From: Triglochin maritima
Taxonomy: Eukaryota > Streptophyta > Magnoliopsida > Alismatales > Juncaginaceae
DNA length: 64,000 nucleotides
NCBI GenBank assembly: GCA_963682175.1
Contig: OY821775.1
Location: 29,138,053-29,202,052, forward strand
Direction: 5' to 3'
Shown here in pieces: positions 34,910 to 46,854 of the stretch (position 1 is the stretch's first letter; each line of letters begins with the position of its first letter). The notes under the pieces are model-generated. The model did no database searches. It saw only the letters and a program-made list of their open reading frames with translations, and was not told the origin of the DNA. Made by a program: the position numbers and the translations under genes.

Positions 34910-36245
34910 TTTCTCCCGTTGTGGTATTGAAGTAATGATTGTCAATCCAAACTCACCAACCAACTGGAGGGTGCATCGGAACGAGGAGAAGAACCACATT
35001 ATCCTTGCCCGATGCACCAGGCAAACACAAAGTGACTCTCTAACCCAAGGTATCCTCTAAAGAACTCCCAATACCCTCATTCGCAATGTAGTTGTTTGGT
35101 GTCCCTTCATTTTCAAGATGATCAAGAACAACAGTGAGAGGCAAACTCTCACCAGAGTGTATGAAATTATGGGTATTAGGGAGATCTTGCTCCACCAAAG
35201 GTGAGTCATTAAGAGGCACATTATTAATATCATGTGGCTCAAGGGCCATGAGACAAAAACATAAGGCACAATCCTGTGTCGACTCATAATGAAACTCGTC
35301 CATGATATTCTCAATTTGAGTTGAATCCCCCACAGAGATTATGGATTGAAACCCCAAGTCCCTCAGGTTGACAAGAAGTTTGACTCTGAAAGATTGTTGT
35401 TTGAATTTGTGGATGTGGTGGTGGTTTGATATCACAAGATAAATCCTCATTTCTACAAGAAAGGTCACCCTCCTTACGTTCACTTAAATGTTGCATGATT
35501 AAAATAACTTGCATTGCCAAATTCCACAAGGAATTTTGAGTGGTTTCCATGAACATTTGGGGAGTCGTTTTCAAGGAATCATGTATGCGGTCAACTGTAA
35601 GGCTCAAGTCAGAATTTTAGAGATTTTGGGGTTGGGTGTTGATGGGCCGAGAATGACTCCAGTGATTGGGAGTAGGGTGTTGGTAGAGTTACTGGGTATT
35701 CGGGAGGAGGATACTGGGTTGGCATGAAGTGTGATACTCAGGATTTCTAAAGTTTCCCCATGAATATGTCCTTCCTAGGAAAGGCGTGAATGCATATGGG
35801 TCATAGTGAGTACTTTGGGAAAAAGCATCATCATATTCGTGTTCGAGAGGAACATACGAACACTCTTCGAATACATGACCACTTAAACCACTCTGGTCAT
35901 CTGACGAGGCTTCTGGAACCACAGATGTAGTCAAACCCTCTACTGAACACATGAAAGAGGCCAAAGTTTCTTGTAATGTCTCAGTTTATCGACCAACATA
36001 AGATCTAACAGAACTAGATGGTGGTCTAACAATCGGTGCCTCTCATATTACCCAATCTGAAGACTGCTCAACCACACAATTAAAATTTTCCCAACCATGC
36101 TGGGTGTTAGTGTCAGGCACCCAGGATGCATAGGTCCTGAATACCAGGGAGAATAGTCCTAGTCCAAACAATCAAACGGATGGTCGCCCATGTAACCATC
36201 CATCTCGACACAGTACTCTCGAGTCGACCACTCTCATAACCATGA
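34910..36245 (-). pseudogene. Element G: miniature gag-derived frame
   Basis: Collinear with A 20862-21979. 35483-35040 gives MDEFHYESTQDCALCFC, ALEPHD and DSPLVEQDLPNTHNF. 35964-35689 covers the knuckle region, now DDQSGLSGHVFEEC with the first two cysteines lost. 36000-36240 matches A 21730-21960, including the direct join of the Gag N-terminus to the pre-knuckle segment. Both Gag core and protease are missing at the same points as in A. Several frameshifts are present. Confidence 0.65.
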
Positions 36246-36909
36246 GGTCAGGCTCACAAGAAGTACTCGACTCAACCCTAAAACATTTTTAGATAATGAA
36301 AGTGGAGGAGACTAGAATGAACAAGTATGTGAGAAGAAGATGACTCGCAGGAGAAGGGAAGAATCCCTAGAACTAGCGTGGGTAAAGTTGAGGGTTTTAG
36401 CCTAATCTCGCAAACATAACTAAAACAACCTAAGGTCACTATAGGTACTTACAACTAGACAACACCTAACTGCGAGGTCACACGGCCTCAACATGCCTCA
36501 CTTCCCTACGATGAACACCACAGAGACTAGAAAGTGAGCCGAGATCTGGAGATCTCGTCTCTCCTACAATCGGTAAAGTGGGCGACACAAATCAGGCTAT
36601 GACGATCGTGACTAGATCATTCTCCTAATGCGCCTGAGGTCCTTACGGGTCAATATCTACTTGATTTTAGATTAAGGCATTACTTGAGTGTGGTTTGTGG
36701 GGCTAAGGGATGGATGATGAAATCCGTCACCTTATCTTAAAGACTATAGGTGGTGCCCCTTAAATATGTTTTGAATCCTTAGGCTACCAAGCAACTCACC
36801 ATACAAACACTCACCTCACATTTTTCAAAATGCAATTCTAACCACTAAGTGATGCGCTCATGCGTGAATGAGTGATAGACTGTGTACCTTAGGCCAGCGA
36901 TCAACTACT
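36246..36909 (-). other. Element G leader, truncated
   Basis: Matches A and D leaders from the gag start to about gatcaactactg. The palindrome pair and tRNA-Asp site are missing because segment X1 follows. Confidence 0.6.
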
Positions 36910-37094
36910 GAAAATTACACAATAGAGACCAATCATCCTGAGGAATTAACCGTCTTGTCAAGGATTTTATTTAATTGGTGGTTAGAAATTTTGACCTACG
37001 CACTAATTTGCGGATGATATGGGGTTGCAAGCTTCTGGGTGATCAAATACTTCCTCATACGTGCTTCAAAGGAGCGATTGCAAAAGTGTGTGCC
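36910..37094. repeat. Segment X1 (185 bp), first of two copies
   Basis: The sequence from aaaattacac to gtgtgtgcc recurs at 38868-39053, each time directly before the same LTR. It is not homologous to the Athila-like leaders and contains no tRNA-Asp site. Its origin is unknown. Confidence 0.6.
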
Positions 37095-38443
37095 TGATTA
37101 CACATTTTAGTAATTGTAAGTGCACGACGTGGGTGAAGACGTGGCAAATACGGATCGAACCTCAAGGAGAGTGAGTGGATTATTCTAACTAACTAAACTA
37201 AATTATGAGTGAATTAACAATTAAACTAAACTAAGAAACTAACAAGGCAAGATGAAATTCATTAAAGAAAACCCCTAACGGGTGGAGTGTACACATGTAA
37301 TAAGGTGGTCAAGAATGCATTCAATATGGCACGAGCATAGATTGTCTTTTCATGCATAGGAAGCGTCTAATTGTTGTGGCAAGGCCTATCATTCCAATAA
37401 CTAACCTAGTTGATTAACATGAGGAAAAACAAGTTGGTTATTAAGAACCTAAACAAGCATGGGAAGTACGTAATGGTTATGGCAAATTCCGTCAAGTTAA
37501 GTGTTCTCGTTTAAAGAATCAAGCATACATTCACATTCATCACATATTGCATAAGATAGCATCCTTTCACATTCTCATTACATGTATAAACATCATCTCC
37601 ACCCCTAAAGGGGGATGGAACTATTCACTACACATTGAGCTAACAATTATATTAAGGAACAAAGACATTCTAACTAATTATACTGAGACTAAGAGGGCAA
37701 AACTAAGCTGACCATGCAAGCATTAAAAGAGACATATTAGAACAAAACTAGAAAGAATTATTTTATTTACATGACTCACATTACAAGTAGCATTCTTCTC
37801 CACTTGAGTTTTGCTCCAAGGCTTACTCCAAGTAGAGAGAATGGCCACCAAGCAATGGGTTGATTACAAAGGAGGAAGTGGAGTTCTATTTATAGACATG
37901 AAAAAGTCATCTCGGGACAATCCCCCCATATGGAACTAACGAAACACACCTAAAATGGACATAAACTACATAACCCACTACCATGTGAAACCGGGTTGGA
38001 TGCTAACCAACATGCCCAGCCAATTGGAGGTAGAGGGTTGCCAATTGGCGGTCACACTTTCTCTGATGTGGTCCAGTTTTTGATATCTTCTATAGTGTTT
38101 CAATCTTCACGTGGGGTGCACTCGGATCGGTTATTGAAGTCTAGGCCCAAATCTAATTGCCAAAACACTCCTCATGATGGTGTGGAGTTTCTTTGTTTGC
38201 TATTTGGTCCTTCTTGCTTACCTTTAGGTCTTTCCCTCTTGCTGATGAGTCCTTGTATATGACCGAGAGGTCTATTTTGCTTCATTTAAGTCCTTCCTTC
38301 TTACGTTTCACTCATTTCTCTCTTCCCTACTCTTCTTTATTACCTAATACCCAAAATATAACAAGAAACACTCGAGTAGCATAATATTGGCGTAAAATTA
38401 AGGATGTATAGCATGAATATGATGCATGATATCCTACTAATCA
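37095..38443 (-). repeat. LTR3a: Athila-like LTR, first tandem copy
   Basis: 1349 bp, TGATTACACA...TACTAATCA, inverted termini TGATTA/TAATCA. TATA complement at 37886-37894; palindromes at about 38014-38032 and 38035-38054. Very close to 39054-40400. Confidence 0.85.
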
Positions 38444-38690
38444 AATAACCTCACACCTACTTTTTGCTAGTCTCGAGCAAAATAAAGAAAGGGGAAAATC
38501 AAATAAATAATAAACATACAAAAAATAGGGAAATCCAAACTCGCTTTCGTAGGAATCACGGTTGCACTTAGCACGTGCAACAAACCATTACACCCCCTTG
38601 TCTCCAAGGAGGATCTACCCACAAAATCCGAAAATTGATTCATTGAACACTCACTCAGACACACTCTACACACCTCCACTCAAAGGGGGT
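38444..38690 (-). mobile_element. Athila-like 3' internal fragment after LTR3a
   Basis: Polypurine complement aataacctcacaccta, then the conserved tttgctagtctcgagcaaaa and the cgtaggaatcacggttgcac block also found at 1515, 4556 and 25393. Ends at about 38690. Confidence 0.65.
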
Positions 38691-38867
38691 TTAGTTATCT
38701 TATTTATTCATTCTTTTTCTAGTTTAGTTAGATTAGCATAAACCTCTCCATTTCCTTTTCTCTCCCATTCGAGTATGGTGGAAACAACGACAAACACAAC
38801 TTCTTGCGGTATGACCCATATTTATTGTGTCTTCACTGACGCATTGCACTTGAAATTTTGAACTTTT
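38691..38867. other. Unassigned 177-bp stretch
   Basis: Not matched elsewhere in the window. cttgcggtatgacccatatt...gcattgcacttg resembles the primer-side end of an Athila LTR read on the plus strand, so it may be a relic of a further element. Confidence 0.3.
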
Positions 38868-39053
38868 AAAATTACACAACATAGACGAATCATTCCATGA
38901 GGAATTAACAATCTTCTCATGGATTTGATTTAATTGGCGGTTAGAAATTTTGACCTACGCACTTGTTTGAGGATTATATGGGGTTACAAGCTTGTGGGAG
39001 TTCGAATACTTCCTTATACGTGCTTCAAAGGAGCGATTCCAGAAGTGTGTGCC
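38868..39053. repeat. Segment X2 (186 bp), second copy
   Basis: Matches 36910-37094 with scattered substitutions and ends gtgtgtgcc at the LTR. Together with LTR3b it forms the second unit of a ~1.5-kb direct repeat. Confidence 0.6.
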
Positions 39054-40400
39054 TGATTACTCATTTTAGTAACCACAAGTACACGATGTGGGTGAAGTAG
39101 TGGCAAATACGGATCGAACCTTAAGGAGAGTGAGTGGATTATGCTAACTAACTAAACTCAATTATGAGTGAATTAACAATTAAACTAAACTAAGAAACTA
39201 ACAAGGCAAGATGAAATTCAGTAAAGAAAACCCCTAACGGGTGGAGTGTACACATGTAACAAGGTGGTCAAGAATGCATTCAATATGGCACGAGCATAGA
39301 TTGTCTTTTCATGCATAGGAAGCGTCTAATTGTTGTGGAAAAGCCTATCATTCCAATCACTAACCTAGTTGATTAACATGAGGAAAAACAAGTCGGTTAT
39401 TAAGAACCTAAACAACCATGGGAAGTACGTAATGGTTATGGCAAAATCCATCAAGTTAAGTGTTGTCGTTTAAACAATCAAACATACATTCACATTCATC
39501 ACATATTGCATAAGATAGCATCCTTTCACATTCTCATTACATGTATAAACATCATCTCCACCCCTAAAGGGAGATCGAACTATTCACTACACATTAAGCT
39601 AACAATTATATTAAGGAACAAAGACATTCTAACTAATTATACTGAGACTAAGAGGACAAAAGTAAGCTAACCATGCAAGCATTAAAAGAGACATATTAGA
39701 ACAAAACTAGGAAGAATTATTTTATTTACATGACTCACATTACAAGTAGCATTCTTCTCCACTTCAGTTTTGCTCCAAGGCTTACTCCAAGTAGAGCGAA
39801 TGACCACCAAGCAATGGGTTGATTACAAAGGAGGAAGTGGAGTTCTATTTATAGACATGAAAAGGTCATCTGGGGACAATCCCCCCATATGGAACTAACG
39901 AAACACACCTAAAATGGACATAAACTACATAACCCACAACCATGTGAAACCGGGTTGGATGCTAACCAACATGGCCAGCCAATTGGAGGTATAGGGTTGC
40001 CAATTGGCGGTCATACTTTCTCTGATGTGGTCCAGTTTTTGATATCTTCTTTAGTGTTTCAATCTTCACGTGGGGTGCACTCGGATCGGTTATTGAAGTC
40101 TAGGCCCAAACTAATTGCCAAAACACTCCTCATGTTGGTGTGGAGTTTCTTGGTTTGCTCTTTGGTCCTTCTTGCTTACCTTTAGGTCTTTCCCTCTTGC
40201 AGATGAGTCCTTGTGTATGACCGAGAGGTCTATTTTGCTTCATTTAAGTCCATCCTTCTTACGTTTCACTCATTTCTCTTTTACCTTCTCTTCTTTATTA
40301 CCTAATACCCCAAATATAACACAAACACTCGAGTAGCATAATATTGGGGTAAAATTGAGGATGTATAGCATGAATATGTTGCATGATATCCTACTAATCA
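39054..40400 (-). repeat. LTR3b: Athila-like LTR, second tandem copy
   Basis: 1347 bp, TGATTACTCA...TACTAATCA. TATA complement at 39845-39853; palindromes at about 39973-39991 and 39994-40013. It is followed by a shortened 3' internal region, so it may be the 3' LTR of element F. Confidence 0.85.
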
Positions 40401-40801
40401 CGTACACGTTTCCCCACATCTCCACATAGGGGAATCCCTACCAGTCGTGTAACGAGAGTTTGGTCGGTGCATCCCAAGTCAGATGAATCAAAAGCACAAG
40501 GCGTAAAGTTCCATCAGACCTAATTTCCCAAGTGATAGGAGCCGTGCGAGAAGAGAGAACACCTACTTACTTATTTCTTATCTACACATGAACCAAAACC
40601 CTACACTTAATTTCTCACAACAAGATTTAAATGGTTTTTCACTACAACAAACTTACTTATATTAACAGACACGAATTATTGACTCACTAGGTTCAGGGTG
40701 GACTTCTTTAAAAGATTGAGTACTGAAACCCTATGATTACTCGCCCCTCGAGGGAAACCAATGTGCATCCTAAGGACTTGATAAGACCTAAAGCTGGTAT
40801 A

Positions 40802-40806
40802 CAAGA
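40802..40806. repeat. Probable target-site duplication of E, left (caaga)
   Basis: caaga precedes the LTR; caata follows it at 49663-49667 (4 of 5). The flanks join into a sequence collinear with 5390-5445. Confidence 0.6.
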
Positions 40807-43622
40807 TGTATAGCCCCCGATCTCATGGGTACGCACACTAGGAAAGACTACAAGTGTCGCGATCAGAGACCTCCCCGACGACCGAAGGAGTTACAAAGAC
40901 AGACCAAACAATACTCGACAACACGGAACAAGAACATACATGGATAGACTAACATAAAATATAACTGAAAGGAGAGAGATTATCCATATATGGTAATAAG
41001 GTCAAATGCATTACATCGAGTTCAAAAGGGAAATACATCAACAATGCGGAAGTAAACGATAAGTTGAGGACTCTGGTCGACATGTCCCTCATGTACAGAA
41101 TCCTCCGAACCTCGTCCAGTCTTTCTGTGAAGGAACCTAAGTACCTGAGACAAAACATCAACAAATATGCGTGAGTTTTCCAAGAAGCAAAACTTCATAT
41201 GCCGAAGGTCCATCAGATAGAGTACAGAGTTATGCATGGGACCTATCTACCATACATGCAACAAAAGGGAAACAACTCTACATAGCTATGCCGGGAGACA
41301 ACTCTACCTCGTTGCGTCATTCGGGATTCACCAGAAGTGATCCCTCTACATAGGAATCAAACCACCAGCCATGTTTGTCAGAGGCGGTCACTAGACAGTG
41401 ATCCACCGCTTGGCACAAAGCGGTGCGCCGGATAAGTGTCCCAATCCACGGAAATAAACTTACATGCTGCCATCGCGAACTTGGGAACACCTACCCTGAG
41501 AAAGAATGGCAGTGTGGCAGCCCAGGACTTATCTTACGCCTGGCCTCCCAACGTGAAGGTCTTTGCAAATAGGCCTCTCTACATAGAGGTCATACTCGTG
41601 GCCCGTCGGCCCCAAAACATAGGTGCCCAGATTCATTTTATTAACAAATGTAATGCAAGCTATCTATAGATCTATCCATCTCTATAGCTATACATTAACC
41701 AGAATATGCCCAATGTGATAAGTTTATGCATACTCTCACCACAGTTCCTGATGCATTACAAATAATACAATCACATCAGCAACTCCAAGATGCTTAAAAA
41801 AACAAACCATCATAACCGAATTCAACTAGACAAGCATGACAATAGAACCTCGGTATCCACAAGTCATGTATACAAGTCATGCGATTGAGCTCTAATTTGC
41901 AATACGCATCCACATAAGGATGCATCAGATCAGCAAGATATATAGCCAATAAACGTTATAAAACATCCACGGAGCAAATGATATCATGATTAGAATGCTA
42001 CAACAGTTACATGACAAGATTGTCTAGATTAAGGACCTAGATACATTTAATTCCTACTTGTTCAGGACATAATCAGATGTTATAAGAGAGTGTATAAACA
42101 TATATCATTAACTTAGTCATAAAAGAACATGCATGTGAAATCAGATATTCAAATACATCTATACATGACTATACATGCATGCATACCGATTTACATACAA
42201 CAACATGGCATAGAATGAGTTGCCTAATCTATATGTACGTTCTAATTTCATTCTCACGTGAGTTTTTAAATATATATATCAGAGTGGATTCTTGAAATCA
42301 AACACTTCCAAAAGTTACTTCTGGAACAAAATCAGAAACACGAAGACATCAATATTCAGCATACACTACCATCGTCGATTGCATCAAGCATATCAAACAA
42401 ATCACACAACTCACATCCATGCACATGAACCCCCTATCCGTCTAACCAAAATCTCAGTCCACCCCTCCAAGGTGTCTTGGGGTGGCGAAGGAATTGGAGA
42501 GATTGGGCTGAGCCATTCCAACCAAGCCACCGTACGCGAGGCGCGAGAGTTGCACCAACCCTCCAAATGGTCAGCTCACTCTTGCGTCCCCAAGCACGAA
42601 CCGGTCAATCCAGCCCTGACCCCTATCATCCATAGCCTCCCTAGGGTTCATCCCCACTCCTCCTAACCCCAGCCACTACCTGAGATTGGCTGCACCAGCC
42701 AGCCATTCAAAGCTAGGCGTCAAGAAGGTTGGAGAGATACCTAGTCGGCTTAGTGTGTACCAGCCACACCAGCCATGATCCAAATCCACCACCCCACCTC
42801 AGCCCTGGAGTGACAACCTCGCATCTGGCCGGACCTCACCGGACCTTTCCGGAGCTCAGGCATGCCTGGCTGAACCCATAGCCAGCCCCTTCCAGCGCAC
42901 CATCCTTGTGGGCTAGAGAGGAACATCGGTTTGTTGGTGCAACCGTTCGAACGACCAACAAAAGTGGTGCTAGCTAGCCCTCCAGACAACACCCCCACCC
43001 TCCACTCTTCTCTTGGGCCTAAGGCATACCTGAACACCAAGGAAGGTTGACTGAGTTTTTGTGGAGATTTTGCCCACCAACTCTTCTTCTTGCCGCACAA
43101 AGTTGCACTAGACATAGCTTTGCTCAACTCGCCGGAGATCGGCCCACCAATCAGCTGGAGAGGAACGGATAAGTGATCTAATGTGGTGCGTGAGGAAGGA
43201 AAGGGAGAGGGAAGAGGATGGCTGGGTGGGAGACTTTTTTGCTTGAACACAACCCTCAAACTTCCAAGTCTTCATCACTAATCAAGCCACCTCCACACAT
43301 GCCAAAAATGGCACTTAGCAAGGCATCCCAAAATCCACGAAAATGCACATCCAAACCCTAATGCAACCCTTCCAATTCCCGGCCACCTTGATGTGGGTTT
43401 TGCCCAATACCTACCCTGCACTCACTCGGACTCAAATTGAGTCAATCTAGTCAAACAACCGCATGCTCGCCCAATGTGTCGCACCCGATCGACCAACGAG
43501 AATTCAGATCAAATCTACTCAAAAAATCATGCCATAACACAATTTGACATTCCAAGAACTCAATTATGAGTAACTGAGGAGAGTGGACTTATTCATATTA
43601 AAGCAGGAGAGCGGGTCTTACA
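40807..43622 (-). repeat. Element E 3' LTR (2816 bp)
   Basis: AT-rich on the left, with a GC-rich block at about 42430-43260. A minus-strand frame of 169 codons (42750-43259) lies in the sense direction of the element; a partly matching frame is at 48757-49167 in the other LTR. Confidence 0.85.
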
Positions 43623-46600
43623 ACTTACCCCCCTTAAATAAATTTTGTCCTCGAAATTTGTTGTCTCTAACTCTTAACAAGAGCTCTGGATACAAACTCC
43701 TTACATCATCCTCCGGACACAAACTTTGCAGTAACAACAAAAACAAGGGGCACTGCAAAAACATTGCCAACAATGGCCATGAAATAGTAACTATAGTATG
43801 GAATTCTTGACCTATAAACCTTCATCTACATCATCACACTCAAACAAAACCAACAACAGCCATAAGACAATGAAATACAAGTGTCATGATAGCCATAGAT
43901 TCTGAGAACTAATCATGAACAAATCACATGAATCCAACAACTAACAACCTATATATGTATGACCTAACAACAACAAGCTAATCATACACGATCATAATGT
44001 CTATTGACATCAAAGTAATTAGGAAGGTCACACAAAATACAGTCATCAAACATACATGAACATATAATATATTTATATCTATATGCACATGGTGTATGAG
44101 AACAACAAATAAAACATCGAATTAATGACAAGATCTTGATAGACAATATTCATGCACAAGATATATCTAGGCAGCAATTAAATCATTTGCTTATAACAAG
44201 ATCTCCATGCATTTATATATCTACATGCACATGATGTATGAGGACAACAATTAAGATGTGTAATCATAATAAGATCTCGATGGGTAAATATATATGGGCA
44301 TGATGTATCTAGACAACCAATAAATCATGGAATCATAGTCATAATATCACAACACAAACTTACTTGCATGCACGACATGCACTCACGTCATCATACACAT
44401 AACAGAAGCAACAACAATTATAATAAATTAGGTAAAGCACAGAAGCAACCTGTGGGAGCTATGGATCATGGTGAGATGATTACATAACACTTCACTCTAC
44501 TATAACACATTCGTGGGTTTAGAATTCATTAATGCATGAATGTAAGTATGTTTAGGATATATATGAGACTATATGCATAATATAAGAACCAACGATGCAA
44601 TCATGATAATACAAGTGATAGTCATGGATGCAATGGATGGGAAATCATTTCTGATTTCAACATTTTAGAGCATAGCATCATGCACATAGTTGAATTAAAA
44701 TGTTTGGTTAGCCTTTTCATGTAGTGCAATTTCCTGTTTCGAGCAACTATGTCATTCGTGCAAGTATAACTTCCTAACAATAATCTAAACATGAATAGTC
44801 CCATAAATCTAGTAGCTAAATAATACATAGGCATGCAACATCTTAACAACAACTTAGTTAGGAAAGAATCACATGAATTTAGAAACTAATGATACATCCA
44901 CATGTAGCACCTTCACAACAATTAAATTAAAGGATAAAAATAAAAAATAAAAAATAAAAAACCAGACCTCAAAGGATTCTTATTCATGTATGTGATGTAC
45001 CTCATTAACAGAAAATGAAACTCAAACAATAGTATGTATTCAGTATGAGAAACACATGCATAACAAAAAGATGTATCACAAAAGAGATACTACAAGCATT
45101 CAATAAATTTCAGACCACAAGAACGTTAGTTCTACCAACATCCAACATGATCAGAGATGATATGAACATGCACAAGTATATAACAATAACATAAGCTAAT
45201 GAAACATGCTTGTGATATCAATAGTCCAAGCCGATTTATAAATTGATATACATGCATGCATCAGATCTGCTTACTACTAATAAGCCATAGAATGAGTTGC
45301 ATAAAACATGGATGAGTTCTAATTTCGTTTTCATGTGAGAGCATAACAAGACTTATCAGAGGAGGTATACAAAAATCAGATTATTTATGTGACATGGCTA
45401 CTGATGGAACGAAATCAAACTAGATTAGCAATCGTAGCAATCGACACATAACAACCCTACCGATTGCATACACATCATAATTGAAAATATGCAACTTATT
45501 CTCATGTAGTGTGTATAACGAGATACCTCTAAGAGAGTTCACAAAATCAGAGCATCCACATGGATTAATCATTGTTAGTCATAAAATTAGACTTCATAAA
45601 TACATCACAACATTCAAGCCGATACATGCATCTATATCGATTGCATTATCATCTATATGAAATTATGCAACTTATTCTCAGATGAGATATCATGAATATA
45701 TCTTAGGAAGTCATCAAATCAGAGTGTATACTTGTATTGAACGTTAATGGACTAAAATCAGAATGAGCTATGTTGTATTATTTAGACCTATTGGCTAGAT
45801 CACGAATAGATATAAGGTCTGAAATCAGTGATGACTTATGAACTACTGACGTAAGAAGTCATTAAATCATGCAAGATTAGGTGCCCTACAATAGTAACAA
45901 TTCATGTAACTAATGTCTGAACGAAATTATAAATCCATACATGAATATAAGACCTAAATCAGCAGGCACCTCATGCAAGGAAATCTGGACTCATTGCTAA
46001 GTCACGCATAGAACTAGGATCTGTGATCAGTAATGATTCATGCAAATATCACCTGAACAAAGTCATGAAATAATGAAGGAGCATTAGTTCTAAAATCAGT
46101 AACACCCTAGAAAAATCACATGTTACAGCATGTTAAATACATTAACAGATCAACCAAGAAATCATAATTTCAACCGCAAGAGGTGGTAGCAAATCACGCA
46201 CAACATGCATGAAAACACAACCCCAACTTGCTCCCCACAGCCCAGCCTCATCCCTTCTAGTTTCTTCATCAAACCACCAAGGAAAGTATGAAGGCAGGGC
46301 CGTGCTAGTGGTAGAAAGCCCAGCCAAGCTCTGAAATTAGGATGGTGCAACACAGTCAACACTATCGGTTGGATCGCCACTTGTGAACTCCGAACCTCAG
46401 GTCGGCTAACCAATGGTGCTGGACTAAATTTTGTCCAACACCCACTCTACATCCTCTTATGCTAAGGGGTTAGGAGCATACCGGAAAGTAGTGGAGAACA
46501 ACCTTAGATTTTGCTGGAATCCCGCTGTAACCGCCTCTCATGCTTGCTAGCTAGTAGACTCTTGCACTTGCACTTCTTGCTTGCTTGACCGGAGGGACTT

Positions 46601-46828
46601 GTTGGAGATCTAGACACCAAAACGTGGGACGAAGTGAGGGAACTGAGCAATACTAATGGGGTTTGGTGGTTTTTGTCTCCACACCCACAAGGCAATCCAC
46701 TAGAAGGAGTTTAACCAATGCAAAAATGATCTATAACTATCATAATTGACAATTCTAGAAAGGAGAATTTACCAACACGGTATGGGCTAGATGCCCCACT
46801 GGAGAGTTTTCAGATTATGTAAACTTTA
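43623..46828 (-). other. Element E internal region, no coding sequence seen
   Basis: The polypurine complement acttaccccccttaaa is at 43623-43638. The rest is AT-rich with degenerate repeats (45180-45740) resembling LTR sequence near 42170-42290. No Gag, protease, reverse transcriptase or chromodomain motif is visible in any frame. The minus-strand frames at 46142-46413 and 46504-46695 have no family signature. Confidence 0.65.
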
Positions 46829-46852
46829 GGGATCGACCTGCTATGATAACAA
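46829..46852 (-). other. Degenerate primer binding site of E (tRNA-iMet)
   Basis: The minus strand reads TTGTTATCATAGCAGGTCG..., comparable to TGGTATCAGAGCCAGG of the iMet site with several changes. Two bases separate it from the LTR. Confidence 0.6.
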
Positions 46853-46854
46853 GT

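Noticed and set aside
42292..42666. Plus-strand frame of 124 codons in the E LTR
   Set aside because: It is antisense to the element and its counterpart at 48329-48710 is broken into different frames.
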